From Macrostomum hystrix (lineage: Eukaryota > Platyhelminthes > Macrostomidae): DNA of 64,000 nt. Positions 10,591-23,224 of this stretch are shown here, piece by piece. The notes under the pieces were generated by a model. That model saw only the letters and a list, made by a program, of their open reading frames with translations. It had not been told where the DNA came from and made no database searches. The stretch's first letter is position 1. Every line of letters starts with the position of its first letter. A program made the translations under genes and the position numbers. The stretch covers positions 34,744,501 to 34,808,500 of the forward strand of contig CATNEN010000038.1 of NCBI GenBank assembly GCA_950097015.1. The letters run 5' to 3'.

Positions 10591-13500
10591 ATGAACTTAG
10601 GCGGCGGGAGTCCGTTCTACCACTGCCGATTGTGCACTAAGGCCTATTCTTCGGAAAAGAGTCTCAACAAGCATATGCGAAAGAAGCACGGCCTTAGCAG
10701 GGATCAGCAACAGTTGAATCGGTCGCAGAACCTGAATTTTGGTAATAAAAATCAAGACCTGCCGACTCGCAGTCCGAGTAAAGCTTCGGTTAGTCAGCAA
10801 CACAAGCGACATCAAAGTGAGGAGGACATGGTCATCGTTTGTCCCGAATGTAACGGTACAATAAGAAGCAAGAAAGGTGTCGCTAAGCACTACATGTGCT
10901 TTCACAATGTAGTCTATTCTGCCTGGAAGACTGGCTGGTTTGGTCGCAATGTCCGCCTAATGGATCTGACGCCAGCTATGATTGGCGAATACTATGCCAA
11001 CGGTGGAAACCAACGCGAGTCGTTGGAGACAAGCCAGCCAGCGGCTCAGGAAGCCGCCCTAGCGACTGAAGACGACGAAGACAAAGAGACGGATGAAGCC
11101 GTTGAACCAGACGCTGTTCAGCTGGTCGAGAATGGAGGCGACAAGGTGGAAGAGAACGACTGGGCGCTGGTTTCCGATGGTCTCGACGTCAAAATGTCTG
11201 CGCCCGCTCAGGCAGTTAAGCCAACAGATGCAGCCGCTTCGGCTGGTGAAGCCAAGAGACGCCCCGCAGCAAGTATTAGGATTTCGAGACGAAGGAGATC
11301 GAAACTGAAGACTAGCTTGGCCACAACTTCGCCTTTCTTTTTCGATAAGAATGGAAAACTAGAGTTCAATAGCAATGAAGATCCACTGGACATTAACTGT
11401 CCGTTCTGCATTGTCCATAAAACCACTATAAAGGGCTTGGCTAAGCACTGCGTAAATCATCATCCTACTCAGTATGAAGACTGGAAGGAGGGGGGCTTTG
11501 GTAGCGTGCAACTACGTTACATTCGTCCCAATGCATTGAAGCTCAATAATGCTCTCAATGCCTTCAAGTCGTCATTAGAAAAGTCAGAAATGCAGAGGCA
11601 TAAGCCTCTCGTCAAATCACGGGTAGAGGAGCAGCAGCAGCTTAAGAAGCTGGAACTCAAGCCGAAGGGTCGGACAGACCAGATCCTACCAGGTTCAATT
11701 TCCGGTTTGAACCTAATCAAGCTGGTACCTTGTCCAGTTTGTCACAAGATGGTGCGGGGACACACTTTAGCCGGCCACTATGCTACTCAGCACCCAGAGG
11801 AGTTGAAAACCGACAACAATACGTCATTGTCTAGCATCGAAGCGACTGCTGCCAGTCTCAGCAGTCCCAGAAGAATTAAGCCCGATCAGATTTCGAGTGC
11901 TTTAGAGGATGAAAAGCAAGCAACTCCATGTCCGTTCTGTGGCGAACTCATCTTTTCCAAAGGCATGGGCAAGCATTGTATTTATTTTCACAACGACCAG
12001 TACCAGGAATGGAAAGCTGGAAAGTACGGCAGTGTGCCTCTAAGATTTGTTCCAAGTCAGGTTAGTTCTGACGTCATTGATGTCAGTGGCAGCGGAGCTG
12101 AAACCTTCTCAAAGCATGAGGCTGGAAAGAACAACGGCATGAGCATAGTTTTCCCCGGCCAAGAAGTGGATTTCGACGGTAGCGACTTGTCACGACCAAC
12201 GATGCCGGCCCGCGATAGCAGCATCACACTTCGACTCAAGCCCAGCCTAATTCTCAGTGATGTGCACCCGAGTAAAAGTCTAAATCAGAGCAGTCTTGAG
12301 AACGATTCTGGACAGGGAAGAATCACAGCAGAAGCTGTTGACAGAGAAGATTCTAATCAGTCGAGTTTTGATGAGGACGGTGCTCTACTGATGGACTGCG
12401 ATGATGACCAAGAAAGTGCTGACGAAGGTGAAATTTGCGATGAAGAAGCAGCCTTTACTTGTCACTACTGCGATGCTACTTTTGAGTCCTCGGATGACCT
12501 GAAAAAGCACTTTAAGCAAAAGCACGTTGAAGAGGGATCCAAGGCAGCCTTTGACGACTACCAGAAGCAGCTGGACAAGAAGAGGGACCGGCCTGCTGGT
12601 GGCCGCTGCCAATCAACGGGTCGCTTCATTTGCGACATCTGCCACACGCCGTATCCGTCCAAACGCAGCCTCAGCCAGCACTACCGGATCCACAAATTCG
12701 ACAGGCTGGCTTCTTGTGGAATCGCGACGCTACCTGCCGCCTGCAGTGGAACTTCTGCTGGAAGTACGGTCTGTACAGTACCGCAAACGCTTGACACTGA
12801 ACTGGAGAATCGGGAGCCAGGCGAAGTTCCCTCTTCAAGTCGAAATCATTCGAACAGTCTGGATCGCGCTTTGTTGCCGTCCGAATCACCAGAGGGTGAT
12901 CGTCAGCTTCGTTTATCCAATGATGTAGATGTCGTTGATACGGCAGCTTTGCCAATTAAAAAGTCAGAAGAAGCAACAGCTGATTGCCCGAAGTGCAGCA
13001 GGACGTTTCGCGACAAACTGTTCCTACTTGATCACATGCATCGATGCTTTGCGGAGCCACTATCTCGAGGTAAACTGGACGCGAAGGATTTGACTGCTCT
13101 AGCAGGGGTCGATGATGTAAATGATACCAGAAGTTCAAGTCCACCAACTGAAAAAAGTCATCGTGACTTCGAGTCACAGAAGGTGCTAAATGAAAACCAG
13201 GAAGAGGTATATAAGTGCCAGTACTGCGATAGAACGTTCAAGACCTCTTCTCACACTCGCAATCATGAGCAGTTCTGTAGCAGTGACAGCATGTCTCGAG
13301 TTTCCTACGCCTGCGAAGTGTGCGGAAAACGGTTCTACATGAAGTGTCACCTAGCGGTGCACATGAAAGTTCACAGAATATCGCTCGACGACAAAGAAGA
13401 GTTGAGCGGCGTTGCTAGCGTCGAAAATGCAGAGAAGAGGGTACAATTGTCAAACTTCGAGTGCAAAGAGTGTGGAAAGGTGTTCAGCTCAACAGCAAAC

Positions 13501-15057
13501 CTACTTAAGCACAAGGTGGTGCACACAAACTCATCCGTCACTTGCAAGGCATGCAACCGCGAGTTCAAGATGGCCTGTCATCTTGCGAGGCATTTTTGCA
13601 GCGCTGTTCAGCCTGGAAGTCCGCAGCCCGGTTGCGTGGAACAGGCCACCAACAATGAGATGATCAGCGACGGAAACTATGAATGCGACCTGTGTCATCG
13701 AACTTTTCAATATGCTGACAACCTGACTGTACACAAGCGCTTCTGCCAGCAGCACGGCTCAGACAGCTCGGCTGTTCCGGTCGCCATTCTTCTAGACGCT
13801 GACGACGAAGGCTTTGAATGTAGCATGTGCAACGAAACATTTCGTGACAAACTGGCGCTCGACATTCACACTCAAGCCTGCCGCCTGACCGACTGGAAGC
13901 CAGCGGCCGCCGTCACCGCTGCGTCGATTGTAGACGTCTCGGCAGTTGGCAGGAGCCAGTTTCAGTGTCGACGCTGTCCAGTAAAGTTCTACAGTCGAAG
14001 CGAGCTGCTTGAGCACCTGAGCGCGCATGGCTATTCAAATAGTGGTGATTCAGCCACCGGAAAACGCTCTTTGCCAACGCGGCCTCCTGCGGCCAAAAAG
14101 GCCCGCCTCGATCTGGCACCGCTCTCTAGCGCCAACAACAGCTGCCCGCTGCGGTTTCAGTGCGACTTGTGCAGCTCCCAGTTTTCATCATCGCTGGGCC
14201 TAGTGGTGCACAAATCCAAATGCCATCCAGACGTCTATGGCCCGAGTCAGAGGCGTGCCCAGCAACAGCAGCAGCAGCAGGAGAAGGAGCGACAGCAGAT
14301 GCAGATAAAGAGTCGTCTAATTGCCAAGATTCTCATGATGCCTGACCAGCAGAAAAATCATCTGACCGCTACCGGGCAGTCTCAGCCAAAGATTTCAACT
14401 AAACTGCAGCCGTCGGCAGCCTCTCAGCTAGTGATCACAAAATCGAGCACTTCATACAAGCAGCCGTGTCAGCCTCCCGTTGGTCCGCCGCTGTTGTCAC
14501 TGCCAAACCGCTGCCAGCATTGCCCCAGGGCGTTTCTCACCCTGACTAAGTTGAACGAGCACCTCACCAACGTGCACGGCGAAGTCTTCAAGGCCGACGA
14601 TGTCAAGGACGAGAAGCTCAGACTGGATGACAGCGTCTCTGTTGGCGGCCTCGTTCTGGACTATGGCGATGTCGACAACGATTACAATATTGACGGCAAT
14701 CTGAAAGTGGACTGCGGCGAGGAAAACAGCGGCTCACCAAACCAGCAGTCTCCGTACCACGAGGCGGACGCGTATCTCTGCGCCGAGTGCGATCGGACCT
14801 ACTCAAGCCTGGAGCTGCTCACTCGTCATGTGAAATCCGCCCACCTGACCGACGCCGCCGCACAGGTCGGCAAACGGATGCTGCAACCACTGGTGAGTGA
14901 GAAGGTGATTGCTCTCTGATGTCTCTGTCTAACATTTGTAGCCTCTGTATAACGCTTAATTTATACCTGCCAACTAACTCTGCAGCCCGCGCCATCCGGT
15001 GCAAAGAAGCGCAAGTCTGTTCCCATGGCAACACCGGCGGCGATGAACAAAAACTAA
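10591..15057 (+). CDS. Large multi-C2H2 zinc-finger protein
   Basis: Two coding exons, 10591-14892 and 14986-15057, join in phase 0 (donor GTGAGT, acceptor CTGCAG) and give 1,457 residues. Reading straight through the donor would end at TGATG near 14919. The second exon adds GAKKRKSVPM, a likely nuclear localisation signal. The ATG at 10591 is the first in frame after the acceptor at 10575. There are about 14 classical C2H2 fingers, at the N-terminus (YHCRLC...H..KKHG), then from about residue 630 to the end (for example YACEVCGKRF, FECKECGKVF, YECDLCHRTF). Several lack the usual last His and end in Cys (HEQFC, HKRFC). Between the first finger and residue 630 lie four atypical CPxC fingers at about 84, 270, 381 and 447; three of these are followed by a conserved YxxWKxGxFG tail. 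There is a Gln run near 1230. It is probably a DNA-binding nuclear regulator; targets are unknown and no named ortholog was recognised. Confidence 0.95.
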
Positions 15058-16529
15058 AGAATGGACTTTAAATGTTATAAGTAGTTTAATCATTTTGATG
15101 TCATAAATTGCATGCGCATTAAAATACTTGCATCATAAAATGTGTTTTTAAGCTGTCTAGGTTACATTGTCTTGACCACGGTCCACTTGTCACATTCTAT
15201 TTTGTAAAGTCGCGACTTTTATCGATTTACATATTAATCCTTTCAATCAATGCACCGATTTTAATAAATTTATCGATTTTATTTCATTCATCAATTATTA
15301 AATTGCTAATTTCAAAATCTATATCTATAAATCAATCAAAGCAAAATCTACAAGTAGATACCCAAAAAAGTAATAATAAACTAACTGCTTGTAATTTATC
15401 ACTAGTTAATGAAATTAATCAATATTTTGACATGACATTATTTCTTTGTTTACAAATAATATTCTGCACTTCCGATGTTATGTAAAAAGTAAACAGTTAA
15501 AATTTTATTAACTTTGCACCTAGTATTTAGTGATGAAAAATGTACCAATTTTCGTAGCAATGCTCATAGAATTTAGGTAGTCAGTTTTGCCATTATCTTG
15601 CTAAATTGTAGCCAATCAACGTAGCCCTGTGTTTGCACCTTTTCAAATAACTGGTCGAAAATAGCAATCTTACGAACTCAAAGTCTTCTCCATTTTTATT
15701 TTACCGCTGGGTGTTCTGTTCGAATTGTTTGCTATAACTCGTTGTTGCACTTTTCCCTTAATTGTTTTTTATAATCGGACTCCACTAAAAGGTTAATTGC
15801 ACAAGTGTTTTATTATTTAGATATTTAATCATGGCTCAATGTTGCTAGATAATGTTGTCAAATTATAATCATATCTTAGAAAAATCAGTTGCACATGTTA
15901 TTTCATAAATTGTTCTAGACTGTTAGCTCGTGATTTGTTTTTCATTACTTATCGTGTGTTTCGCCATGTGTTTTCGTAATCCTTCTTTTCTGTTAATTTT
16001 TTGTTGCACTAAAATAAAAAATTAAACACAGAAAACAATTCTGTACCACTGGAAAATCCCCTGTCCCGTCTTATAAGAAATTTTGATTGTCATTTAAGAG
16101 ATGACTTATGAGAATACATTACACCTGAATATGATTTGGGCCATAGACAAAAATGTCCCAATAATTTAGGGTATATATAATTCCCCATTTGCTGCCCCAT
16201 GAATTTTGGGAATTACATACGAAAATAATAATTTCTTCCTTCAACGAAGCACTGTTGATTTGCGCGAGTTCTAAGCTGCACATAAACGGTTTTAAATAAA
16301 CTCAAATGACGTTTAGTTATAGCTCAATCAAAGGCTTGGCCTTGTCAGCCCCACGAAGCAGTCTGATTACAATGTGAATACAGTTTAGCCGCATTTGTCG
16401 GCCATGCTGGCTAAAAACACAATATAAGCTCAGAAAAAATTACGAGTATAACTGGTTTGTTATAGGCTCTGGTTCTTGAAGGTACATTAACTTGACATTC
16501 AAATCAATAGATAGCTTGTCAATAAATAA
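15058..16529. other. AT-rich 3' region between convergent genes
   Basis: The zinc-finger gene's 3' UTR begins here; an ATTAAA at 15118-15123 may be its poly(A) signal. The rest is AT-rich and shows no exon on either strand. The unknown minus-strand gene ends at 16530. Confidence 0.5.
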
Positions 16530-19500
16530 TCATTGCTGTGACGGTTGCCCACTTAACGATGTGTACTGGCGATGCATGTAGCTGACTGCGGTGGATCTGT
16601 AGCTACCTGACAGCTGCTGTTGCTGCTGCTGCTGCTGATAGCGTCGGCCCCACTTCATTCGCAGCCAATTAGGCGGTGCCATGGCGTGCACAGTGAACTC
16701 GCGAGAGAACGGACCCTGGTTATGCTGTTGACCCTGGGGGGCAGTCAAATGGATAATTAGCGAACATATAGCACGCCTTTTGAGCCTCTCACTTGCTAGT
16801 TGTCTATGGTAAAAAGTGTCCAACCGGCACAGAGACACTATAGTCAACTAGCAGTGAGGCTCAAATAATAAAACTATATTTGTGGGAGGGCTGCGGGCAA
16901 TGGCACATCATGTGGTGACACTAGACCCGAAGCCAGCGAGGAGACAGTTCTGCCCATTTCGCAGATTCCTGAGCACACACGTTCACACACGTGTGTACAT
17001 CTGCCCTGACTTTCTCATCGTCAGGCAGTGTACACTCTCACTGTGCCTTGGAGGTTGGCCCTCAAGGGCGTAAAGTGCGTGACAAGCCCCCAAGCCTTCT
17101 CGCCGCGGCTGCACCCAAAATGAACGTGACCTTGCCGCGGGATCGAAATTATGGACCTTGGTGCGAGAGGCAAACGCGTTAACCGCTCTGCCACCGACCC
17201 ACTAACTCTTAAAACTTTAATTTCAAGTTTTGATTTACCAGTTAAAGTTTGAGAATCCTTCGGATATGTCAAGGGTTCGAGTCACCGCCCAGTGAAAACA
17301 ATGGAGAGATAAAGCCACGCCAACTCGTGACTAAGTCTAAGACAATTTTGAGGCAATAAATCGTGGATATACAAGTTGTAAATAAATTGCTTTAGGCCAA
17401 TGCGCAAGCCCGAGTCACTTAATCCTCGCTTTCCATATAATTATAGTCTATGGTCGATATGGTTAGTCACTCATTTGGTTTTGGCCACAGACAGGGACGT
17501 TGAAGCACGCAGAATTTGGAAGAAGATTAGAGAAGAAGATTATTGGCAGAGCGGATAACGCGTTTGCCCCTCGCACCAAGGTCCCTAAGTTCGATTCCGC
17601 GGCGAGGCCACATTCATTTGGGGCGCAGCCAGGGAGAGAAGGCTTGGGGGCTTGTCGCGCAATTAACGCCCTTGAGGGCCAACCTTCAAGGCACAGTGAG
17701 ATTGTACACTGCCTGACGATGAGAAAGTCAGGGCAGATGTACACACCTGTGTTAGCGTATGCCTGCGTACTGTAGTACTGTATCTGTGTGCGTGTGTGCT
17801 CAGGAGTCTGCGAAATGGGCAGAATTGCCTCCTCGCTGGCTGCGGGTCAAGTGTCACCAAATGATGTGCCATAGCCCGCGGCCCTCCTGCGATAAATTTT
17901 TTTTTATATACTGGTGGTTAAAACTTAAAATTAAATAACTTTATGTCCCCTAAATAGTTACTTGTGACTGGTAGAGTCTGAAGTTAAGCAGGTGTTAGGG
18001 AGACAGGACGTGGTCCCCAATGCTCTCTCCAACTGTTACCTTTCTGTCAACCTGGAAGTGCCTCTGAGGATTCAGCACCCATTGTAGGTCGCTATTGGCT
18101 GTTTCATTTTCGACAGCGTCATCGCCGTGCAGCCTAGCCAATAGTTGCTGCTGCCGCCGCTGCTGCCTCGTCAGAGGCAGTTCGGCTTGTTCCGGAAATA
18201 CGACCTCGCGTCCGCCGTTGTTGACTGCCGAACGAAGGACCGGTGTTGGCCGGGTGTTGTTCTGGTTGCTGTTGCTAGCCATGCTGTACTGGGTGTGACT
18301 GCGACCAAGGAGTCTAAATAATATTATGGAAATAAACACTCAGTTGAGAGATTAATGTTCTCGTAAAAACCTATTCATGTGTCGGGTTAACGAAAAAAAC
18401 AAAATTGAACACCCGCAATACTACTGACTCTGAGCTAAGTAGGCTATGTAGCAAACTTGTCGTCTTTACCTGTTAACTTGAGGCACTCGAGCGCCGGGTA
18501 ATACAAGACGAGGCGTAGAGGATGGCGCGACTACCGCCTGACGAAAGGACGGTCCCGTGTAGATGCGGAACGACTTCGTTGGCAGGGGATACTTCCACTG
18601 GTTGAGCTGGCTCTCACCTTTCTCCCCGTGGCTGCGAAATTTACGATTGGAAAATTAAATTAAAGCGGCATCATTGATCCTGATCTGTCTAATGATTGGG
18701 ATCGGTCTAATGATTGGGATCTGTCTAGTGATTGGGATCTGTCTAATGATTGGGATCTGTCTAGTGATTGGGATCTGTCTAGTGATTGGGATCTGTCTAG
18801 TGATTGGGATCTGTCTAGTGATTGGGATCTGTCTAATAATTGGGATCTGTCTAATAATTGGGATCTGTCTAATTATTGGGGATCTGTCTAATGATTGGGA
18901 TCTGTGTAGTGATTGGGATCTGTCTAGTGATTGGGATCTGTCTAATAATTGGGATCTGTCTAATGATTGGGATCTGTCTAATAATTGGGATCTGTCTAAT
19001 AATTGGGATCTGTCTAATTATTGGGGATCTGTCTAATGATTGGGATCTGTCTAATTATTGGGATCTGTCTAGTGTTTGGGATCTGTCTAATAATTGGGAT
19101 CTGTCTAGTGATTGGGATCTGTCTAATGTTTGGGATCTGTCCTTGGGATTTGGGATCTGTCTAATAATTGGGATCTGTCTAATGATTGGGATCTGTCTAG
19201 TGATTGGGATCTGTCTAGTGATTGGGATCTGTCTAGTGATTGGGATCTGTCTAATAATTGGGATCTGTCTAATAATTGGGATCTGTCTAATGATTGGGAT
19301 CTGTCTAGTGATTGGGATCTGTCTAGTGATTGGGATCTGTCTAGTGATTGGGATCTGTCTAATGATTGGGATCTGTCTAATTATTGGGGATCTGTCTAAT
19401 GATTGGGATCTGTCTAATAATTGGGATCTGTCTAATAATTGGGATCTGTCTAATGATTGGGATCTGTCTAATAATTGGGATCTGTCTAATAATTGGGATC

Positions 19501-20909
19501 TGTCTAATAATTGGGATCTGTCTAATAATTGGGATCTGTCTAATAATTGGGATCTGTCTAATAATTGGGATCTGTCTAGTGATTGGGATCTGTCTAGTGA
19601 TTGGGATCTGTCTAATTATTGGGATCTGTCTAGTGTTTGGGATCTGTCTAATAATTGGGATCTGTCTAGTGATTGGGATCTGTCTAATGTTTGGGATCTG
19701 TCCTTGGGATTTGGGATCTGTCTAATAATTGGGATCTGTCTAGTGATTGGGATCTGTCTAATGATTGGGATCTGTCTAGTGATTGGGATCTGTCTAGTGA
19801 TTGGGATCTGTCTAGTGATTGGGATCTGTCTAGTGATTGGGATCTGTCTAGTGATTGGGATCTGTCTAATAATTGGGATCTGTCTAATAATTGGGATCTG
19901 TCTAATGATTGGGATCTGTCTAATGATTGGGATCTGTCTAATAATTGGGATCTGTCTAATGATTGGGATCTGTCTAATAATTGGGATCTGTCTAATAATT
20001 GGGATCTGTCTAATGATTGGGATCTGTCTAATAATTGGGATCTGTCTAATAATTGGGATCTGTCTAATAATTGGGATCTGTCTAATAATTGGGATCTGTC
20101 TAATAATTGGGATCTGTCTAATAATTGGGATCTGTCTAGTGATTGGGATCTGTCTAGTGATTGGGATCTGTCTAATGATTGGGATCTGTCTAATCATTGG
20201 GATCTGTCTAATGATTGGGATCTGTCTAATGATTGGGATCTGTCTAATGATTGGGATCTGTCTAATGATTGGGATCTGTCTAATAATTGGGATCTGTCTA
20301 ATAATTGGGATCTGTCTAATAATTGTGATCTGTCTAATGATTGGGATCTGTCTAATAATTGGGATCTGTCTAATAATTGTGATCTGTCTAATGATTGGGA
20401 TCTGTCTAATGATTGGGATCTGTCTAATAATTGTGATCTGTCTAATAATTGGGATCTGTCTAATGATTGTGATCTGTCTAGTGTTTGGGATCTGTCTAAT
20501 GTTTGGGATCTGTCTAATAATTGGGATCTGTCTAATGTTTGGGATCTGTCCTTGCGATTTGGGATCTGTCTTCTTTTCGATCCGTTTTTGTGATTTGAAT
20601 CTATATTGGAATGATAAAAAAACTAACCGGGCGACACATTTACTCACTGTTCATAGGGATTAGAGTGAGTATAGCCGTATCTGGAGTATATCCCGCCCAG
20701 ATCCTCATAGTCGGGTGTCGACGGTAGCCTCGGAAGTCGGTAAGGTGTTTCCAGGGAATCCTCAGCCCGCGGTAGCCGGAACCCCACAGGCATCTCGCCG
20801 AGCTGTGGCAGGCCCTTCGCAGTGCGCAGATCGCTGCCAAAGGTGACGTCAGAAGGTCGGGGTGTTGAAAAATTAGCCAAAACAAAGTCGCAACAAAGTA
20901 AACAGAATA
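16530..20909 (-). CDS. Unknown protein, four 3' exons (N-terminus not found)
   Basis: Exons in transcript order: 20909-20648, 18631-18470, 18313-18040, 16733-16530. Donors are GTGAGT, GTAAAG and GTAACA; the acceptors end in AG, and the phases are compatible at every junction, ending in TGA at 16530. The protein, about 300 residues so far, has no domain I recognise. It is polar with Arg/Gln-rich and Pro-rich parts: a segment reading NQWKYPLPTKSFRIYTGPSF, a basic RQQRRQQQLLARL helix, and near the end NWLRMKWGRRY followed by eight Gln and a Ser/Tyr-rich tail. Such tails suggest a cytoplasmic or cytoskeletal protein, but that is a guess. Introns hold two SINEs (16885-17203, 17541-17895) and an 18-bp minisatellite filling the 2 kb intron. 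The first exons must lie above 20909 or outside the window. Confidence 0.62.
16885..17203 (-). mobile_element. SINE family A, reverse orientation
   Basis: Reverse complement of the family: box A at the right end (ccgctctgcca, near 17187-17197), decayed box B, then the body down to the gccattgcccgcagccctcc 3' end. It lies in an intron of the unknown minus-strand gene, in the sense orientation of that gene. Confidence 0.87.
17541..17895 (+). mobile_element. SINE family A, near full length
   Basis: tggcagagcgg (box A) and agttcgattcc (box B) are intact. The body includes gcttgggggcttgtcgcgca and the 3' segment gccctcctgcgataa, ending in a T-rich tail. It sits about 340 bp from the oppositely oriented copy in the same intron, so the two could pair in the transcript. 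Confidence 0.9.
18679..20570 (+). repeat. Minisatellite, 18-bp unit, about 105 copies, intronic
   Basis: The unit is gggatctgtctaatgatt with variants at three or four positions (aat/agt/att, gatt/aatt/gttt). Because 18 is a multiple of three, every frame without a stop stays open for the whole array, giving long spurious reading frames on both strands. A higher-order structure is visible: a distinctive series (attatt, agtgttt, aatgttt, then ccttgggattt) at about 19051-19160 recurs at about 19612-19720, 561 bp later, and a partial third copy closes the array near 20490-20560. Confidence 0.95.
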
Positions 20910-20994
20910 CTTGTGAAATAAGAATCAATGCAGGTCATTTAAGGTTGTACTGGAGTAAGTATTAATACTAAATAGGTTGTGACCTCGTTCTAGC

Positions 20995-21655
20995 AAGCAC
21001 AGGTACAGGTTGGATGGTTGTTCTAGTTAGCATTGGTACAGGTTGGATGGTTGTTCCAATCAGGATTGGTACAAGTTGGATGGTTGTTCCAAGCAGGATT
21101 GGTACAAGTTGGATGGCTGTTCTACGGGCTCGTAGTTAGCATTGGTACAGGTTGGATGGCTGGTCTAGTTCGCATTGGTACAGGTTGGATGGATGGTCTA
21201 GTTCGCATTGGTACAGGTTGGATGATTGGTCTAGTTCGCATTGGTACAGGTTGGATGGTTGGTCTAGTTCGCATTGGTACAGGTTGGATGGCTGTTCTAG
21301 TTAGCATTGGTACAGGTTGGATGGTAGTTCCAATCAGGATTGGTACAAGTTGTATGGCTGTTCTAGTTAGCATTGGTACAGGTTGGATGGTTGTTCCAAT
21401 CAGGATTGGTACAAGTTGGATGGTTGTTCCAAGCAGGATTGGTACAAGTTGGATGGCTGTTCTACGGGCTCGTAGTTAGCATTGGTACAGGTTGGATGGC
21501 TGGTCTAGTTCGCATTGGTACAGGTTGGATGGATGGTCTAGTTCGCATTGGTACAGGTTGGATGGTTGGTCTAGTTCGCATTGGTACAGGTTGGATGGTT
21601 GGTCTAGTTCGCATTGGTACAGGTTGGATGACTGTTCTAACTCGCATTGGAACAG
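20995..21655 (+). repeat. Minisatellite, 33-bp unit with 340-bp higher-order copy
   Basis: About 20 units share the core cattggtacaggttggatgg. A multi-unit block that includes ttctacgggctcgtagttag appears at about 21031 and again at about 21371, so blocks of ten or so units were duplicated together. Confidence 0.92.
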
Positions 21656-21659
21656 AGAA

Positions 21660-22099
21660 GAAATCGAACTCACACAGGCCTCTCTGCTAGCATGTCGCTT
21701 ATTTCGTTCAAGGCTTTGCGGTGCGTAGGTAAAAGTATTTGGAGTGCCAAGTTAATAATTGAGACCGATTCTAACAGTTTTGTGTGCGGAATATTGCAGT
21801 GGACTGGCCTTTTTTGAAATGGAATGTGGAGACGATGAAATTGAACTGTCTACGGGCTGCAAAATGGTCTCGCGGTAGCAGATTTCAATTCTAACAGCAC
21901 TGCTTGAATGATTCTCTCTTTCCTTTCTTCCGTGGGTGCAGGAAAGGAGAGAGAGGCAGAGTGGGTTGCTTGCTGGATCTCCGAGCTGTTAGCTGAGAAA
22001 ATGGCGCGCTTGGCTAACTGGGCATGGGCCAGACTCGTTTAATTCTAAGAATTGGAGTACATACGAGCTGCCACTTATAGACTGGACTCGCTTTCTCGC
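21660..22099. other. Unique sequence between two arrays
   Basis: No exon or domain is recognisable. It separates the 33-bp array from the pyrimidine-rich array. Confidence 0.3.
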
Positions 22100-23050
22100 T
22101 CTCTCGCCAATCTCACCTGTCCCGTGTCTCATCTCACCATCGTCCCATCTCCCCAATTTCTAATCTATTCTCTGCCAAATCTCTCCCCCGTGTCTGATCT
22201 CTCCCCCTGTCTCATCATTCGCCTGTCTCATCTCCCCCTGTGTCTTATCTCTCCTCTGTGCCTCATCTCTTCTCTGTGTCTCACCTCTCCTCTATGCTAT
22301 CTCTCCTCTGTGCCTCATCTCTTCTCTGTGTCTCATCTCTTCTCTATGCTATCTCTTCTCTGTGTCTCATCTCTCCTCTATTCTATCCCTCCTCTGTGTC
22401 TCATCTCTCATCTATTCTCTCTCCTCTGTGTCTCATCTCTCATCTGTATCTCATCTCTCCTCTATGCTATCTCTCCTCTGTGTCTCATCTCTCATCTATT
22501 CTATCTCTTCTCTGTGTCTCATCTCTTCTCTATGCTATCTCTTCTCTGTGTCTCATCTCTCCTCTATTCTATCCCTCCTCTGTGTCTCATCTCTCATCTA
22601 TTCTCTCTCCACTGTGTCTCATCTCTCATCTGTATCTCATCTCTCCTCTATGCTATCTCTCCTCTGTGTCTCATCTCTCATCTATTCTATCTCTCCTCTG
22701 TGTCTCATCTCTCCTCTATTCTATCTCTCCTCTGTGTCTCATCTCTCATCCATTCTATCTATCCTCTGTGTCTCATCTCTCATCTATTCTATCTCTCCTC
22801 TGTGTCTCATCTCTCCTCTATTCTATCTATCCTCTGTGTCTCATCTCTCATCTATTCTATCTCTCCTCTGTGTCTCATCTCTCATCTATTCTTTCTCTCC
22901 TCTGTGTCTCATCTCTCCTCTATTCTATCTCTCCTCTGTGTCTCATCTCTCATCTATTCTATCTCTCCTCTGTGTCTCATCTCTCCTCTATTCTATCTCT
23001 CCTCTGTGTCTCACATTTTCCCTGTATCATTTCTCTCGTGTCTCACCTTT
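22100..23050 (+). repeat. Pyrimidine-rich minisatellite, 34-bp unit
   Basis: The unit contains ctctcctctgtgtctcatct followed by ctcatctattctat. As 34 is not a multiple of three, the same unit is read in all three frames in turn, producing long spurious Ser/Leu/Cys-rich frames. It is related to the reverse complement of the array at 24385-25705. Confidence 0.92.
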
Positions 23051-23224
23051 AAGAATCGCGTCGGAAACGCCAGCTAATGCTCAGAAGAAGCCGCTACCGT
23101 GTCTTTCGGAATCTGTTCTGTTCTCTTAACAATGACCGTTTTTTTCTCGTTTGTTGATTTCGCCAAAGCTTTTGACTTGTTCAGCTCTGTGAGAAATCAA
23201 AGGATGCCATTGTGTTGTATTTAG

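Noticed and set aside
18674-20663. Long open frames (up to 595 codons on plus, 343 on minus) of hexapeptide repeats
   Set aside because: They come from the 18-bp tandem array, whose period is a multiple of three. The array lies in an intron and all frames show the same kind of repeat.
22052-23129. Three overlapping Ser/Leu/Cys-rich frames of 255-341 codons
   Set aside because: Product of the 34-bp CT-rich array, which cycles through all frames; no domain and no start or splice context.
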